Source of the DNA: Polynucleobacter sp. 78F-HAINBA
Lineage (GTDB): Bacteria > Pseudomonadota > Gammaproteobacteria > Burkholderiales > Burkholderiaceae
Direction: 5' to 3'
NCBI RefSeq assembly: GCF_018882325.1
Contig: NZ_JACVOQ010000003.1
Location: forward strand, 215,389-279,388
DNA length: 64,000 nt
Shown piece after piece: positions 47,415-57,800 of the stretch. The number at the start of each line of letters is the position of its first letter. Position 1 is the first letter of the stretch. The position numbers and the translations under genes were made by a program. The notes under the pieces were generated by a model that made no database searches, had not been told where the DNA came from, and saw only the letters and a program-made list of their open reading frames with translations.

Positions 47415-49235
47415 ATGAGTGCTGTTGATCATTCGCTTCATGCGCATAAGCAGGGTGATGCTAAGCATTCCCATGCCAAGCAGGTCTCCAATCAAAACCT
47501 TCTCCTCATTGCTTTAGTTCTGACATTAGGTTTTTCTGGTGTAGAAGGCGCCGCAGCTTATTTTGCAAATTCCTTGGCCTTGATATCGGATGCAGGGCAC
47601 ATGGTGACGGATGCGGCTGCATTAGGCTTGGCCTTACTGGCTCAAATTATTTCTCGTCGCCCCCCATCGCCTAAACATTCCTTTGGTTTCGGAAGGGCTG
47701 AAGCCTTAGCGGCATTTGTTAATAGCATTGCGATGTTGGCTCTAGTAGTCTGGATCATGGTGGAGGCGATTAGTCGCTTCTATGATCCACATAATGTCGA
47801 TGGCTTAACTGTTACCGTAGTCGCAGCTATTGGCCTATTAATGAATATTGTTGTTGCTTGGGTGTTGTCGCGCGACAAAAAGAGCGTTAATACCCGTGCT
47901 GCACTGGTTCATGTGATGGGCGATCTATTGGGCTCTATCGCCGCCTTGATTGCAGGTGTCGTGATTCAGCTAACTGGTTGGATGCCAATCGATGCCATTC
48001 TTTCTATTTTGGTTTCACTGCTGATTTTGAAGTCTACCGTTTCCATCTTGCGTGAGTCTTATCACTTCTTGATGGAGGGCGTGCCACTACATATTGACTA
48101 TCTACAAGTAGGCAGTGATCTTAAAAACGTCCCCGGTGTATTGGCAGTTCATGATTTACATGTATGGGAAATGACACCTAGCTTCCCAGCCTTGATTGGC
48201 CATATTGAAATTGAAAATATGACTGAGTGGCCAGACATCATGGCGCGCATCAATACGATGCTATTAGATAATCATGGCATCGATCATGTCACCCTGCAGC
48301 CAGAAGCGGCGGGTATGGTGGATGAGCATACTCACGACGAACACCTCAACGAAGAGATTAAGAGGCCGAATGTGACTCATCATGGCGATACTTTCTTCGT
48401 TACTTGCACTAGTCCTGATGGCCCGCATCGTATGGCTTATCACGCCTGGGGCAATCCGAATAATCCTAAGGTATTAGTTTGCGTTCATGGCTTGACTCGC
48501 AGAGGTAGTGATTTCAATACCCTTGCGCAGGCGATGAGTAATGATTACTACGTCGTCTGTCCAGATGTAGTCGGTCGAGGCGACTCTGATCGTCTCAAGA
48601 ACCCCATGTTGTATGCCGTGCCGCAATACGTAGCAGACATGGCAAGCTTGATTAAACAGCTTGGCGTTGCGCAAGTAGATTGGTTTGGAACTTCCATGGG
48701 TGGCCTGATTGGTATGGTCTATGCCTCAATGCCCAAGAATCCAATTCGTCGCATGTTGATTAATGATGTCGGTCCACGCATTGAGCCAGAGGCAATTAAG
48801 CGCTTGGGTTCTTATGTTGGTCAACCATTTACCTTTACTGATCGTGCAGATGCCTTGCAACGTCTAAATGAGATCTGCGCATCGTTTGGAAGTCATACAC
48901 CCGAAGAGTGGGAAATTTATAACGGGCCGATGCTAGTGCAAAAGGATGGCCTCTGGGTTATGCACTATGACCCAGATATTTCTGTACCGTTTGCCTCCGT
49001 CAATCCAATCATGGCAAAGGCAGGGGAGATGGCGATGTGGCACGCCTTTAAACAAATCCATATCCCGATGCTGATTGTGCGTGGCGGGGAATCTGATTTG
49101 CTCTCAGCTAAAACAGTGGCGGAGATGTGCAAAGTCAACCCATACATTCGTAGCATTGAAATTCCAGGAGTAGGGCATGCACCTGCTTTTGTGAAGTCAG
49201 AACAAGTTGCTCTAGCAAAAGAATTCTTTAGTTAA
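47415..49235 (+). CDS. Fusion: cation diffusion facilitator transporter + alpha/beta hydrolase
   Basis: 606 aa. Residues 1-300 are a CDF (ZitB/CzcD-like) efflux protein: His-rich N-terminus, six TM helices, metal-site ISDAGHMVTDAAALGLALLA and HVMGDLLGSIAALIAG, then the CDF C-terminal domain and a His-rich stretch DEHTHDEHLNEE. Residues about 320-606 are an alpha/beta hydrolase: VLVCVHGLTRRGSDFNTLAQ, CPDVVGRGDSD, nucleophile elbow WFGTSMGGLIGMVYAS and a His in GVGHAPAF. There is no stop, frameshift or internal Shine-Dalgarno between the halves. CDF transporters are normally about 300 aa and stand alone. RelA follows 15 bases downstream. Confidence 0.9.
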   Translation: MSAVDHSLHAHKQGDAKHSHAKQVSNQNLLLIALVLTLGFSGVEGAAAYFANSLALISDAGHMVTDAAALGLALLAQIISRRPPSPKHSFGFGRAEALAAFVNSIAMLALVVWIMVEAISRFYDPHNVDGLTVTVVAAIGLLMNIVVAWVLSRDKKSVNTRAALVHVMGDLLGSIAALIAGVVIQLTGWMPIDAILSILVSLLILKSTVSILRESYHFLMEGVPLHIDYLQVGSDLKNVPGVLAVHDLHVWEMTPSFPALIGHIEIENMTEWPDIMARINTMLLDNHGIDHVTLQPEAAGMVDEHTHDEHLNEEIKRPNVTHHGDTFFVTCTSPDGPHRMAYHAWGNPNNPKVLVCVHGLTRRGSDFNTLAQAMSNDYYVVCPDVVGRGDSDRLKNPMLYAVPQYVADMASLIKQLGVAQVDWFGTSMGGLIGMVYASMPKNPIRRMLINDVGPRIEPEAIKRLGSYVGQPFTFTDRADALQRLNEICASFGSHTPEEWEIYNGPMLVQKDGLWVMHYDPDISVPFASVNPIMAKAGEMAMWHAFKQIHIPMLIVRGGESDLLSAKTVAEMCKVNPYIRSIEIPGVGHAPAFVKSEQVALAKEFFS

Positions 49236-49250
49236 GGACTTCAGTCGCCC

Positions 49251-51287
49251 ATGACCAATGCTGGCAATGCATCTGAGAGCATCAAAATTGTTGACGGCTG
49301 GTATGGTGAGCCCTCAGAAAATCATGCTACTGGTGTTCTTAGTATCCTTAAGCAGCTGCACCTTGATGAGGCAACGCTAACCGCTGCAACTAATATTGCG
49401 CGCACCCATGGCAAAGAAGCATTGACTAAGCTTATTGGTGATGAGTCAGCCAAACTCCTAATTGGATATCGCGGCCTTAGACAGGCTCAAGCCAAGCTAG
49501 TACGTAACGATGGTGGTCTGAGTATTTCTGGGCAAGAAGAAATGCTCAGAAAGATGTTGCTCGCCTTTGGTGATGACTTACGCGTCGTTCTCATCTACCT
49601 TGCTTCTCGCTTGCAAACGCTAAGGTGGGTTACCCAAGAAAAGCTGGAGATGCCAAAAGCTTGGGCGCAAGAGATTCTGAACATTGACGCCTCATTGGCT
49701 AATCGCCTTGGTATTTGGCAAATGAAATGGGAGATGGAGGACTTGGCGTTTCGAGTTCTCTCCCCTGAGGTGTATCGCGACATCGCCAAGATGTTGGATG
49801 GCAAGCGCATTGAGCGTGAATCTTTTATCGATCAGATTGTCAGAAAGCTTAAAGAAGAATTAAATGCCGCCCATATTCAAGGTGAGGTGCAGGGTCGCCC
49901 AAAACACATCTACAGTATTTGGAAAAAGATGCAGGGCAAGTCACTCGATTTTGCTAACCTCTATGACGTCAGGGCATTTAGGGTTTTAGTAGATGATGTG
50001 AAATCTTGCTACGCCATTTTAGGAATAGTACATAACGTCTGGCAGCCCGTCCCGCGCGAGTTCGATGATTACATCGCCAGACCTAAACCCAACGGTTATC
50101 AATCCTTGCACACCGTAGTAATGGACGAGCATGGCACCGCATTTGAAATTCAGGTGCGCACCAATGAAATGCATCAACAAGCTGAGTATGGTTTGGCTGC
50201 GCACTGGCGCTACAAAGAGGGCGCTTATGTTGGGACTGCAACACCGCCAAAAAATAAACCCACATCCAATACTCCAAGCTCACCAAACCCAAATCATCAA
50301 ACTGGCACACATAGTGCAGCAGTAGCCTATGAGCGTCAGATTGCTTGGGCTAGGCAGCTGATCTCCTGGAAAGAAGATGCCTGGGAGCAATTGAAGCACC
50401 ACGAGATTGATGACCATATTTATGTTCTAACCCCGCTTGGTAAGGTGATTTCTTTGGAGAAGGGTTCTTCACCAATCGATTTTGCCTATGCGGTTCATAC
50501 CGATCTTGGTCATCGCTGTCGTGGCGCTCGGGTTGACGGTGCGATGGTTCCCCTGGATACGCCTTTGCAGAACGGCCAGACTATTGAAATCATTGCCGTC
50601 AAGCATGGCGGACCATCTCGCGATTGGATAAGCCCTAACCGCAACTACTTGCGCTCACAGCGTGCCCGCACTCGTGTGCGCACTTGGTTTAACGCTTTAG
50701 ATGATGAAGAAGCGGGTGCAAGGTCTCCTGAAATCAAAACAGAATCGAAGGCTGAGACCAAGGTTACTGCACCAGCCCCAGAGATTGTCCTCAAGCAAAG
50801 CACTCGCAAGCAAGGTCAAGCTGGCGATGTTTTAGTGGTTGGGGTGGATTCATTACTGACCCAGTTGGCGCGTTGTTGCAGGCCGGTGCCGCCGGATGCG
50901 ATCGCTGGTTTTGTTACTCAAGGCCGCGGCGTATCGATTCATCGTCGATCTTGCAAAACTTTCAGAGGTCTATTGGAGCGCGCTCCAGAACGCGTGATTC
51001 AGACTGCTTGGAATGCAGTTTCTACAGAAGCTTTGCCTACAGGTGATGCAAAACGGGTATTTCCGGCTGATTTAGCGGTAACAGGGCTAGATCGCCCTGA
51101 ACTCATGCGCGAGTTGTTTGAAATCCTGACAAGGCAAGGTGTTCACGTCATTGACTTGCGTAAATCAGCCAAGCGTGGCCTTGCTCAAATCCTATTGACT
51201 GTGGAAATTAAAGACTCAGAAGCCTTACGTTTGGTTCAAAACAGTCTCGAAGAGGTCAAAGGGGTGACCCAAGTGCGCCGCCGGTGA
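49251..51287 (+). CDS. relA: RelA-type (p)ppGpp synthetase
   Basis: 678 aa. N-terminal pseudo-hydrolase region in which the HD pair is missing (AFGDDLRVVLIYLASRLQTL), synthetase domain with the RelA-type EFDD (PVPREFDDYIARPKPNGYQS) rather than the SpoT-type RFKD, TGS (SPIDFAYAVHTDLGHRC), a Cys zinc finger (ARCCRPVPPDAIAGF) and a C-terminal ACT domain. A linker of about 25 Asn/Pro/Ser/Thr residues interrupts the synthetase-TGS junction. Responds to uncharged tRNA on the ribosome. Confidence 0.94.
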   Translation: MTNAGNASESIKIVDGWYGEPSENHATGVLSILKQLHLDEATLTAATNIARTHGKEALTKLIGDESAKLLIGYRGLRQAQAKLVRNDGGLSISGQEEMLRKMLLAFGDDLRVVLIYLASRLQTLRWVTQEKLEMPKAWAQEILNIDASLANRLGIWQMKWEMEDLAFRVLSPEVYRDIAKMLDGKRIERESFIDQIVRKLKEELNAAHIQGEVQGRPKHIYSIWKKMQGKSLDFANLYDVRAFRVLVDDVKSCYAILGIVHNVWQPVPREFDDYIARPKPNGYQSLHTVVMDEHGTAFEIQVRTNEMHQQAEYGLAAHWRYKEGAYVGTATPPKNKPTSNTPSSPNPNHQTGTHSAAVAYERQIAWARQLISWKEDAWEQLKHHEIDDHIYVLTPLGKVISLEKGSSPIDFAYAVHTDLGHRCRGARVDGAMVPLDTPLQNGQTIEIIAVKHGGPSRDWISPNRNYLRSQRARTRVRTWFNALDDEEAGARSPEIKTESKAETKVTAPAPEIVLKQSTRKQGQAGDVLVVGVDSLLTQLARCCRPVPPDAIAGFVTQGRGVSIHRRSCKTFRGLLERAPERVIQTAWNAVSTEALPTGDAKRVFPADLAVTGLDRPELMRELFEILTRQGVHVIDLRKSAKRGLAQILLTVEIKDSEALRLVQNSLEEVKGVTQVRRR

Positions 51288-51306
51288 TAAACTCTATGGC
51301 TATATA

Positions 51307-51352
51307 GGCTCGTAGCTCAGCTGGTTGCACCACCTTGACATAGTCGAGCTCA
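51307..51352 (+). pseudogene. Decayed tRNA-Val (GAC) remnant at the left edge of the island
   Basis: GGCTCGTAGCTCAGCTGGTT matches the 5' part of betaproteobacterial tRNA-Val(GAC). Three bases of the D-arm are lost, GCACCACCTTGACAT follows (anticodon GAC), and then the sequence jumps to AGTCGAGCTCA, close to the acceptor 3' end (AATCGAGCCCA). The anticodon 3' arm, variable loop and T-arm are missing, so this cannot be a functional tRNA. It lies 19 bases after relA, exactly where the accessory region begins. Confidence 0.75.
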
Positions 51353-51506
51353 TATTTAAAAAACAGCGTTTAAATGCTTTAAAATAAGGTTTTATACATA
51401 TTAAGACATTTTAAAACTGACAAAAACATAAAAATAATAGTCAAAGACCATAGTGGATTTTCGGTAAATAGTGTGCTAAAAAGGGAACACCACCCAAATT
51501 GGTCTC

Positions 51507-52055
51507 ATGACGAAAATCAAGCAAATTTCTCTTACCATCCAGCAAATCGAGCTTGAATCAGATTTTTCTGAGAATCAACCGTTTCTACAGCAGTTAGTTC
51601 AATCCCTAAATTCTGAAGCCCTTGAGACCTTGCTTGTTATGCACCCCATTGTCTTGTTTGAGGAGTCCTCGGCCGAATTCCTAGCTAACGGGGGAGGGGC
51701 AAAATATAAGGTAATTTGTGGAAAACCCCAACTTCTCCTAGCAAAAGCAATTTTGGGTCTGAAGACGAAGATCCCAGTTTGGCTTGTTGACGATGCCAAA
51801 ACCTCAAAATTGGTTGAATTGACTCAAGATCTATTAATCCCATTGTTTTTCTCTGGAAACAGACCTAAAGAGTTGCGAGAGAGAGTTAGATCCTTCCCAA
51901 AGGATGAATTGGCCAAAATGGGCCCACCCCTTAACCTGCCTAAAAATTGGTCAAAGTTAATAGATTTAGCCTTTCAAGATCCCGATAAAAAAATAGAAGA
52001 GGTGCTCGGTTCGGCTAAGGCATTAAATATTGGGGAGTCGAGGGCTGGTGGATAA
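51507..52055 (+). CDS. Small first gene of recombinase trio, ParB/Srx-like fold (GmtX position)
   Basis: 182 aa. The middle part LLVMHPIVLFEESSAEFLAN, YKVICGKPQLLLAKAILGLK, TKIPVWLVDD follows the pattern of ParB/sulfiredoxin N-terminal domains (PIvv, then GxxRllAakxxG, then IPvxvv). The catalytic or CTP-binding residues of true ParB are not obvious (GKPQ replaces GERR). Residues 120-182 are helical and basic. No clear Shine-Dalgarno before the ATG. Its end overlaps the next ORF by 8-26 bases. In gamma-mobile-trio elements a small protein of unknown function accompanies two recombinases; equivalence is inferred. Confidence 0.65.
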   Translation: MTKIKQISLTIQQIELESDFSENQPFLQQLVQSLNSEALETLLVMHPIVLFEESSAEFLANGGGAKYKVICGKPQLLLAKAILGLKTKIPVWLVDDAKTSKLVELTQDLLIPLFFSGNRPKELRERVRSFPKDELAKMGPPLNLPKNWSKLIDLAFQDPDKKIEEVLGSAKALNIGESRAGG

Positions 52056-54837
52056 CGAAGAGTTACCCCAGATTCTCGAGGGGAAGGGCCCCCGTAAATC
52101 CCCTGCAAGGGATGAGGACAATCGAACACCATTTCTGTCTGCCTTCTCAAAATATGATGGTTTTGAGGCTTTGCACCAGGTGGCCGAATGGTATCTCGAT
52201 ATCCCTAAATCTTTGGCTGGTCTTTGGCTAAACCTAGATAACTTGCCCGAAATTCTGGCTTGCGCAAAACAGTGGAGTTTGGGCCAAGGGCCAATTTACA
52301 CCCATGATCTAGATGAGATTTTTCATCATTTAGGGCGGTGGATCGAGATTGTTCAAGCAGAGCGCCAATCCCCTGAGCTCCAAAAGATATACCTTTTAAG
52401 TAAGGTTGAAAGAAGATGGGGTCCAGAAGCTGGGGATGGTGAGGCGTCGAATAAGAAGCGGGTTTTGAAATCGATTGGCCCGCCATTTTGGGGGATTGAG
52501 GAGGAGCATCCCGTGTGGATGACTCTTTGGTACCGATCAGCTACACCTCCCACTGAGGCTATTTATACGGTGCGTGATCAGGTTTATCGAGGCTTGCAAG
52601 GCTTGTATCTAAGCTCCTATATGAGGCTGCGCCGCTCCCAGGAGGAAGCGCAGTCAAAGTATTTTTACGGTAGCGACCTCTATGCTCGCTTGCGGGACTC
52701 CGGACGCTTATTGCGCAAAATTCATTCTATTGAGCATGGTTTTTTACTAGAGCGCCTAAGCACGCATTGTTTTGCCTATAACAAGCCCAATGCGATGCAT
52801 CAGGTGTTCTCGGATATTCACGCCAATCCTGAGGAATTATTCCGTCAGGAGTTTGCTGGGTTTGCCGATGTGGTCAATTTTGGGTATGTATTGAGGCATC
52901 CCAGTGAATTTGCAAAAAAATTAGTTGATACCTTTTCTCTTCCTGGTGATAGAAAAAAGATTCCCCAAAAAAAATTGACGGATTCAAGGATTTATGAGGA
53001 TCACCATTTATTTTGGATTGCCCAAGGTTTTCCCGCCATCGCATCAAAGCGTAAGAGTAATACTCGGCCCCATATCGAATGGATTGGTCCAGAAGTGGAT
53101 ACAGTAGCGACTCTATTTGAGGAGGGCGCTCATCCCGGTGAGTATCTTGAGGCAGAAGAAATCTTTTTTGAGCCTGACGATTTTTTAGACCCAGCCTCCA
53201 CCGATGGCGGCCCACGAGAGCTGCCTCCATTAAATACCCTTTACGCTGCAGCTAGAGCTAGGTATCGAATGGAAATCATGAGGGCACAATCTTTTCGTAA
53301 CCGATTGGATCGTGCCAGAGTCCCGCTCTTTGTCAGGGTCATAGGCGTCTTGCAAAATCTTTACAGTCAAAGCTTGATGGATGCTAGTGACCAAGCCAAA
53401 GCCCTGCTTAATGAGACCGTCAAACTTTGCGCAGTAGCTTTATTTACTGGCCATAGCCTTAAAGAAGCGACCTCATTGCATTGTTTCACCTCTATTGAAG
53501 AGTTGCCATCTGAATGGAGGATTGCTTATTCAGATCAGTATCGTGTTTGGCTTCGACCATATCCAGTACCCGATAGAAATAAGAATGCCCGCATCATTTT
53601 TAGCGACTCTGTTGCGGTATCTCCCCGAATTGCCTTTTCGGATATATGGTCTGTGGGTCAATTACTTCCCAAGACTCGTAACAAGAAATGGTTCACCCAA
53701 ACTGAGGCGGTCTATAAAAAAGTTTTTATTACGCAGATAGCACCCGCCTTAATTGAGGCGGGGGTTGATGAGGATTGGGTCGGGGTCGATAGCATTGGGG
53801 AGCTTTTGCCAAGCTGGTTCGAAGGTCTGGAAGAGGGGGAGTTGCTCAGAAACTGTGCTCTTTTTGGCAGAAGTAGCCCCCAGTCTGAGGTCCAGTCTCA
53901 TTACGCCGCCCTTGATAGAGCGGTTTTGGATGATTACTACTGCAAGATCATGCGTAATCTCTGGAAGCAAATTCAAGTTGCTACGCCTGATGATAAAAAA
54001 TTACTAAAAGATGGCTCACTAGTAAAGCCTCTCTTTTCTTTATCGAAGAATACTGCGCAGATTCCAAATAGTCTCACGGGCAATGATTGGGCTCCAAAAG
54101 TAGAGGGTATTAAAACGCTCTTAGAAATGCTGCGCGCTCAAATTGCCGATCATGATCAACAAGAGCCACATCATTATCACAACCTGGTAGTGGCCTATAC
54201 CGGCATTGCTCTAAGTATTGTTACGGCCTTTCGTAATGCCAATACTCCTATTTTGGATTTAGGTCTGATTGATCAGGAAACGGGCTTCTTGCATATGGAG
54301 GAGAAAGATCGGGACAACGGTTCGCATGCGCGCCTTGTATGGATTCCTGACGATGTACGTGCTTGTGTAAGCGCCTATTTGAATCACCTCAAAAGATTAT
54401 GGGTAACCCTTTCCTTTCAAACCAGTCCAGAGCTCAAAGTCCCTGCGACGAAAAATCGTGACATCCGCATCTACGGCACCAAGTCATTTGCGCTGTCATT
54501 GCAAAGCTCGCTCTTTCTTTTTGAAGAAGTGGGCGGCATATGGCAACCCAAGGAATTCTCGGGCAGAAGATTGCAAGCGCTATTAGATTCCTTAAAGTTA
54601 GGTTCTTGGCCGATCCCCAATAATGGGCGCCATTTTTTAGCAACCACTTTGTTTAATGAGAAGCAGAAAAGTTTTGCAACGGTGATTAAAACGGTGATGG
54701 GCCACTGGCAACTCGGGGAATCTCCTTGGGGGCCTGATTCGGCCATGGATCCCTACTATCTGCGAGAGGCACTCAAAAGTCCATTTGAAAAATTATTGGG
54801 CAAAGAGGGTATTGATTTTCAGGTGATCGATTTTTAA
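52030..54837 (+). CDS. Large divergent tyrosine-recombinase-like protein (GmtZ/VPA1269-like)
   Basis: 935 aa counted from TTG 52030; GTG 52048 (with GAGGG before it) is an equally good start. The first 700 residues are not recognised. The C-terminus follows the tyrosine-recombinase order: box I R735 (GIALSIVTAFRNANTPI), beta-hairpin lysine in HMEEKDRDNGSHARL, box II N864-N-G-R867-H868, MGH with H892 and a tyrosine pair Y909/Y910 in DPYYLREAL. The first His of HxxR is Asn, and the H-to-Tyr spacing is longer than usual. Size and position fit the GmtZ/VPA1269 group. Two bases before the next gene. Confidence 0.7.
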   Translation: MGSRGLVDNEELPQILEGKGPRKSPARDEDNRTPFLSAFSKYDGFEALHQVAEWYLDIPKSLAGLWLNLDNLPEILACAKQWSLGQGPIYTHDLDEIFHHLGRWIEIVQAERQSPELQKIYLLSKVERRWGPEAGDGEASNKKRVLKSIGPPFWGIEEEHPVWMTLWYRSATPPTEAIYTVRDQVYRGLQGLYLSSYMRLRRSQEEAQSKYFYGSDLYARLRDSGRLLRKIHSIEHGFLLERLSTHCFAYNKPNAMHQVFSDIHANPEELFRQEFAGFADVVNFGYVLRHPSEFAKKLVDTFSLPGDRKKIPQKKLTDSRIYEDHHLFWIAQGFPAIASKRKSNTRPHIEWIGPEVDTVATLFEEGAHPGEYLEAEEIFFEPDDFLDPASTDGGPRELPPLNTLYAAARARYRMEIMRAQSFRNRLDRARVPLFVRVIGVLQNLYSQSLMDASDQAKALLNETVKLCAVALFTGHSLKEATSLHCFTSIEELPSEWRIAYSDQYRVWLRPYPVPDRNKNARIIFSDSVAVSPRIAFSDIWSVGQLLPKTRNKKWFTQTEAVYKKVFITQIAPALIEAGVDEDWVGVDSIGELLPSWFEGLEEGELLRNCALFGRSSPQSEVQSHYAALDRAVLDDYYCKIMRNLWKQIQVATPDDKKLLKDGSLVKPLFSLSKNTAQIPNSLTGNDWAPKVEGIKTLLEMLRAQIADHDQQEPHHYHNLVVAYTGIALSIVTAFRNANTPILDLGLIDQETGFLHMEEKDRDNGSHARLVWIPDDVRACVSAYLNHLKRLWVTLSFQTSPELKVPATKNRDIRIYGTKSFALSLQSSLFLFEEVGGIWQPKEFSGRRLQALLDSLKLGSWPIPNNGRHFLATTLFNEKQKSFATVIKTVMGHWQLGESPWGPDSAMDPYYLREALKSPFEKLLGKEGIDFQVIDF

Positions 54838-54839
54838 TC

Positions 54840-57800
54840 ATGGCACGAGTCCAGATCTCTGACTTAGATCCCGATATTTGGGTGGGCTGGTCACATTTGG
54901 AGAAGTCATATCCCAAATTATCAGACAAAGCTCATGCCGAGCAGTCGATAAATTTAAGCGATCTAAGCGTGGACACGCTCAAAATCTTGTATCAGGTTCA
55001 GCAAAAAAATACTCAAATTCTCAAGTGCAAACCAGAGACTCTCAAATTAGACAAGTCTGCTATCAGAGCAATTCTTTTAGAGGTGAAGCACTCCGCTAAA
55101 ACTGGCTCTGGCTTTAAAGTGCGACGTCGATTTTTAGAGGTAATTGAGGCTGGCAATACCCTGGGCCGTTTTGATATTCCCATTCCCTATGTGCCGGCAC
55201 CACTGCCTCCAATGCCGCCATCCCCTTTTACTCATGACAATATGAAAAAGATGGCAAAGATTAGCCCTTTGCTTGAAGCTTTCAATCACTCTTTAAAAGA
55301 GACTCGGTGTACCGTAAGTTCGCAGGCTTGGTGGGGTCAAGCACTACTCTCGGCCATGTTAAATGGTGCATTGGTAGATAGTGTTTTTCTGATGGAGCTC
55401 GTTAAATCTCTCGCGCAAGGGAGGTATGATCCTCAGCTACGCTGGGTTTCTTTATATCCCGTTAAAGGGAAAAACCCTCCAAAGCATCCGGTATTGCGGC
55501 GCTGGTTTATTGACCCGGCAACCCGTTTAATCTTAGTTAGCTCTATCAATCAACAAAAACTAGTGATGCCGGAACTCAAACGGGTTTCTGATGGGCAAAA
55601 TGTTTATGGCTTGATTAGCGCTTATACACACCACCATGATTTTTCAGATAAGTTGCCCGGTGGAATTAAAGCCCTTTTGGATGGGGTAAGGGTACGGCTT
55701 CATTTGCATATGCCTCCTTGGTTAGTTCAATATGCAAGCGATCGCCTTGTGAGTACCTCGCTACCCGAGCACGTTTGGGACCGATTGATTCATCCCCCTA
55801 CTAAATATGAAAGCAGCCTTACTAGTAGGGAGATGCCCGCCTTGGTGGGCCCCATTTCTTTGGTAGATGATTCAGACGAGGAGGAGCAAGAGGAGGGTGA
55901 TGATGAGTATGAGCAGAGAAACGCTCCGATTGAGCAAGATGAAATGCTTCCCTCGCAGTTGCGAGACTTGGGTGGCGTATTAAATTCGAAACTAGATGAG
56001 CCTCAAAAAAGGGTAAAGGCCTGGTTGGCCGCCAATGAGGGTGAGCTACTACCGAGTGTACGCATCCTAGGGTTATGGGCAGCGGAGCATCTTCTGGCCA
56101 AGGGTCGTGGACGAAGGGTTAAAAGACCGCGCACAACTTATCAAATGGTGAACTGTATTGCCGGGCGCTTAGTGGGGCAGCTGGGACGTTTGGATTTAAC
56201 GAAGTTAGGTGATGAGGAAGCCTATCTCGAAGTCTATCAAGTTGCTCTAGAGGACACACCTTCTAACGGTGTTCGCCGTATTGTTGGCCGGGCTCTTAAA
56301 TCGCTACATCAGTATCTGGAATCAAAGCATGGTGTATTGCCATTAAGTGACCATGATATTTTTCGAGTAAGTGGTCGTGGTAATAGTGCCGTAGATACTA
56401 ATCTGATTAGTTTGGATTCTTGTCTTCAAATTTCCAACCACCTTGAGCAAGAAATTAAAAAGCTCTATGGGGGTCTAGAAGGCAAGAATCCAAAAGTGAA
56501 TGCTCTAGTCCAGCAACTTCAGGTTGCTCTGAGTTTGGGTTTTTTCTGTGGTTTGCGACGATCGGAGGTCTTGGGTTTGCAAATCCAAGATATCGACTTT
56601 ATTGAAGGCGTCTCCATTACACAGGAGACCCCGCCTGAATTTTGGATTGAAATTTGTAAAAATGGATTGCGTGAACTTAAGTCACGCTCTGCTAATCGAC
56701 TTTTGCCGGCTTTTGCTTTAATGCCTGCACATGCATTAATTGCAGTGCGCAATTTATGGGTGCTTCGCCGCAATCAAATTAGGGCAAGCGATAAAGCTCA
56801 GAATCCTAATACCCATGATCCGCTGAAGGCGATTACGGGAGCTGAGCCCTTGTTTAACCTATTTGTTAAAAACGGCAAGGTCAATGACAGAGACCCCAAT
56901 TTAGAGCGTCTCACTAAAGCGCTTAAGCATTTAAATGATGATGAAGGGCTACGGTTTCATCATCTAAGACATAGTTTTGCCAACTGGCTTGCGCTGATGT
57001 TCTGGTTAGGCGAGCAGGGTAAAGGCGTTTTTTTGCCGCAATGGTTCTTGCCAACAGAGCATGATTCTAGAAGATTAATGATTTCTGCATCCGTGCGCCA
57101 ATCATTGCTAGGATCAGCGCCAACCAATACGAGATCGATGCTTCAGATCAGTAGCTTGATGGGCCATGCGGGACTTGATATTACTATGGGCTCGTACATC
57201 CACTTGGCGGATTTTATTTTAGGGCGCAAGGCCTATAGACTCACGCCCCAATTGGATACTGCTACTTTAGAGCTTCTAAGTGGTTACTCGACTTCATATC
57301 TATACGAAATCGAGAGAAAACTATCGGTTGCTACGCCCCCTCAGATTAGGTCGGGCGTTTATTTGGATTCCATTTGCGATCGAATGTTGCTGGAGGGAAA
57401 AAATATTGCTCCAGTCAAAAAGAAGTCGACAGTGAAATTTACAAAGTCATCGGCTGTAATTCCACCAAAGGAAATAACGGCAAAAACTTTACAGGTATTA
57501 GAGATTTTGAATTTCATTGAATATGCAAAAACTGTGCCACTACCTGAGAATGAAGATTCTGCTTTGCACCCGTTAAAGTTGGCGTCAGAGCGCTATGGCT
57601 ATCGGTTGGAGGATTTGTATTTATGGATCCAGAAGCTACCAAGTCTTCCTCAGGGGGTATTGCGTTCAAAAGGAGTGTTTCTAACAAAACCCAAAGCCAA
57701 TAGGCTAGTTGCCGATTTGGTTGGTAAGCCTGAACAAGTCAGCATTGCAATGGAAACTTGTGAATTGCTGAAAAAGATCTATCAAGGTGAAATGCCATGG

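Noticed and set aside
53401..53490. FTGHSLKEATSL in the 935-aa protein as recombinase box I
   Set aside because: Resembles TGLRxSE but lacks the Arg and lies about 390 residues before box II; the FRNANTPI segment at R735 has the right spacing.
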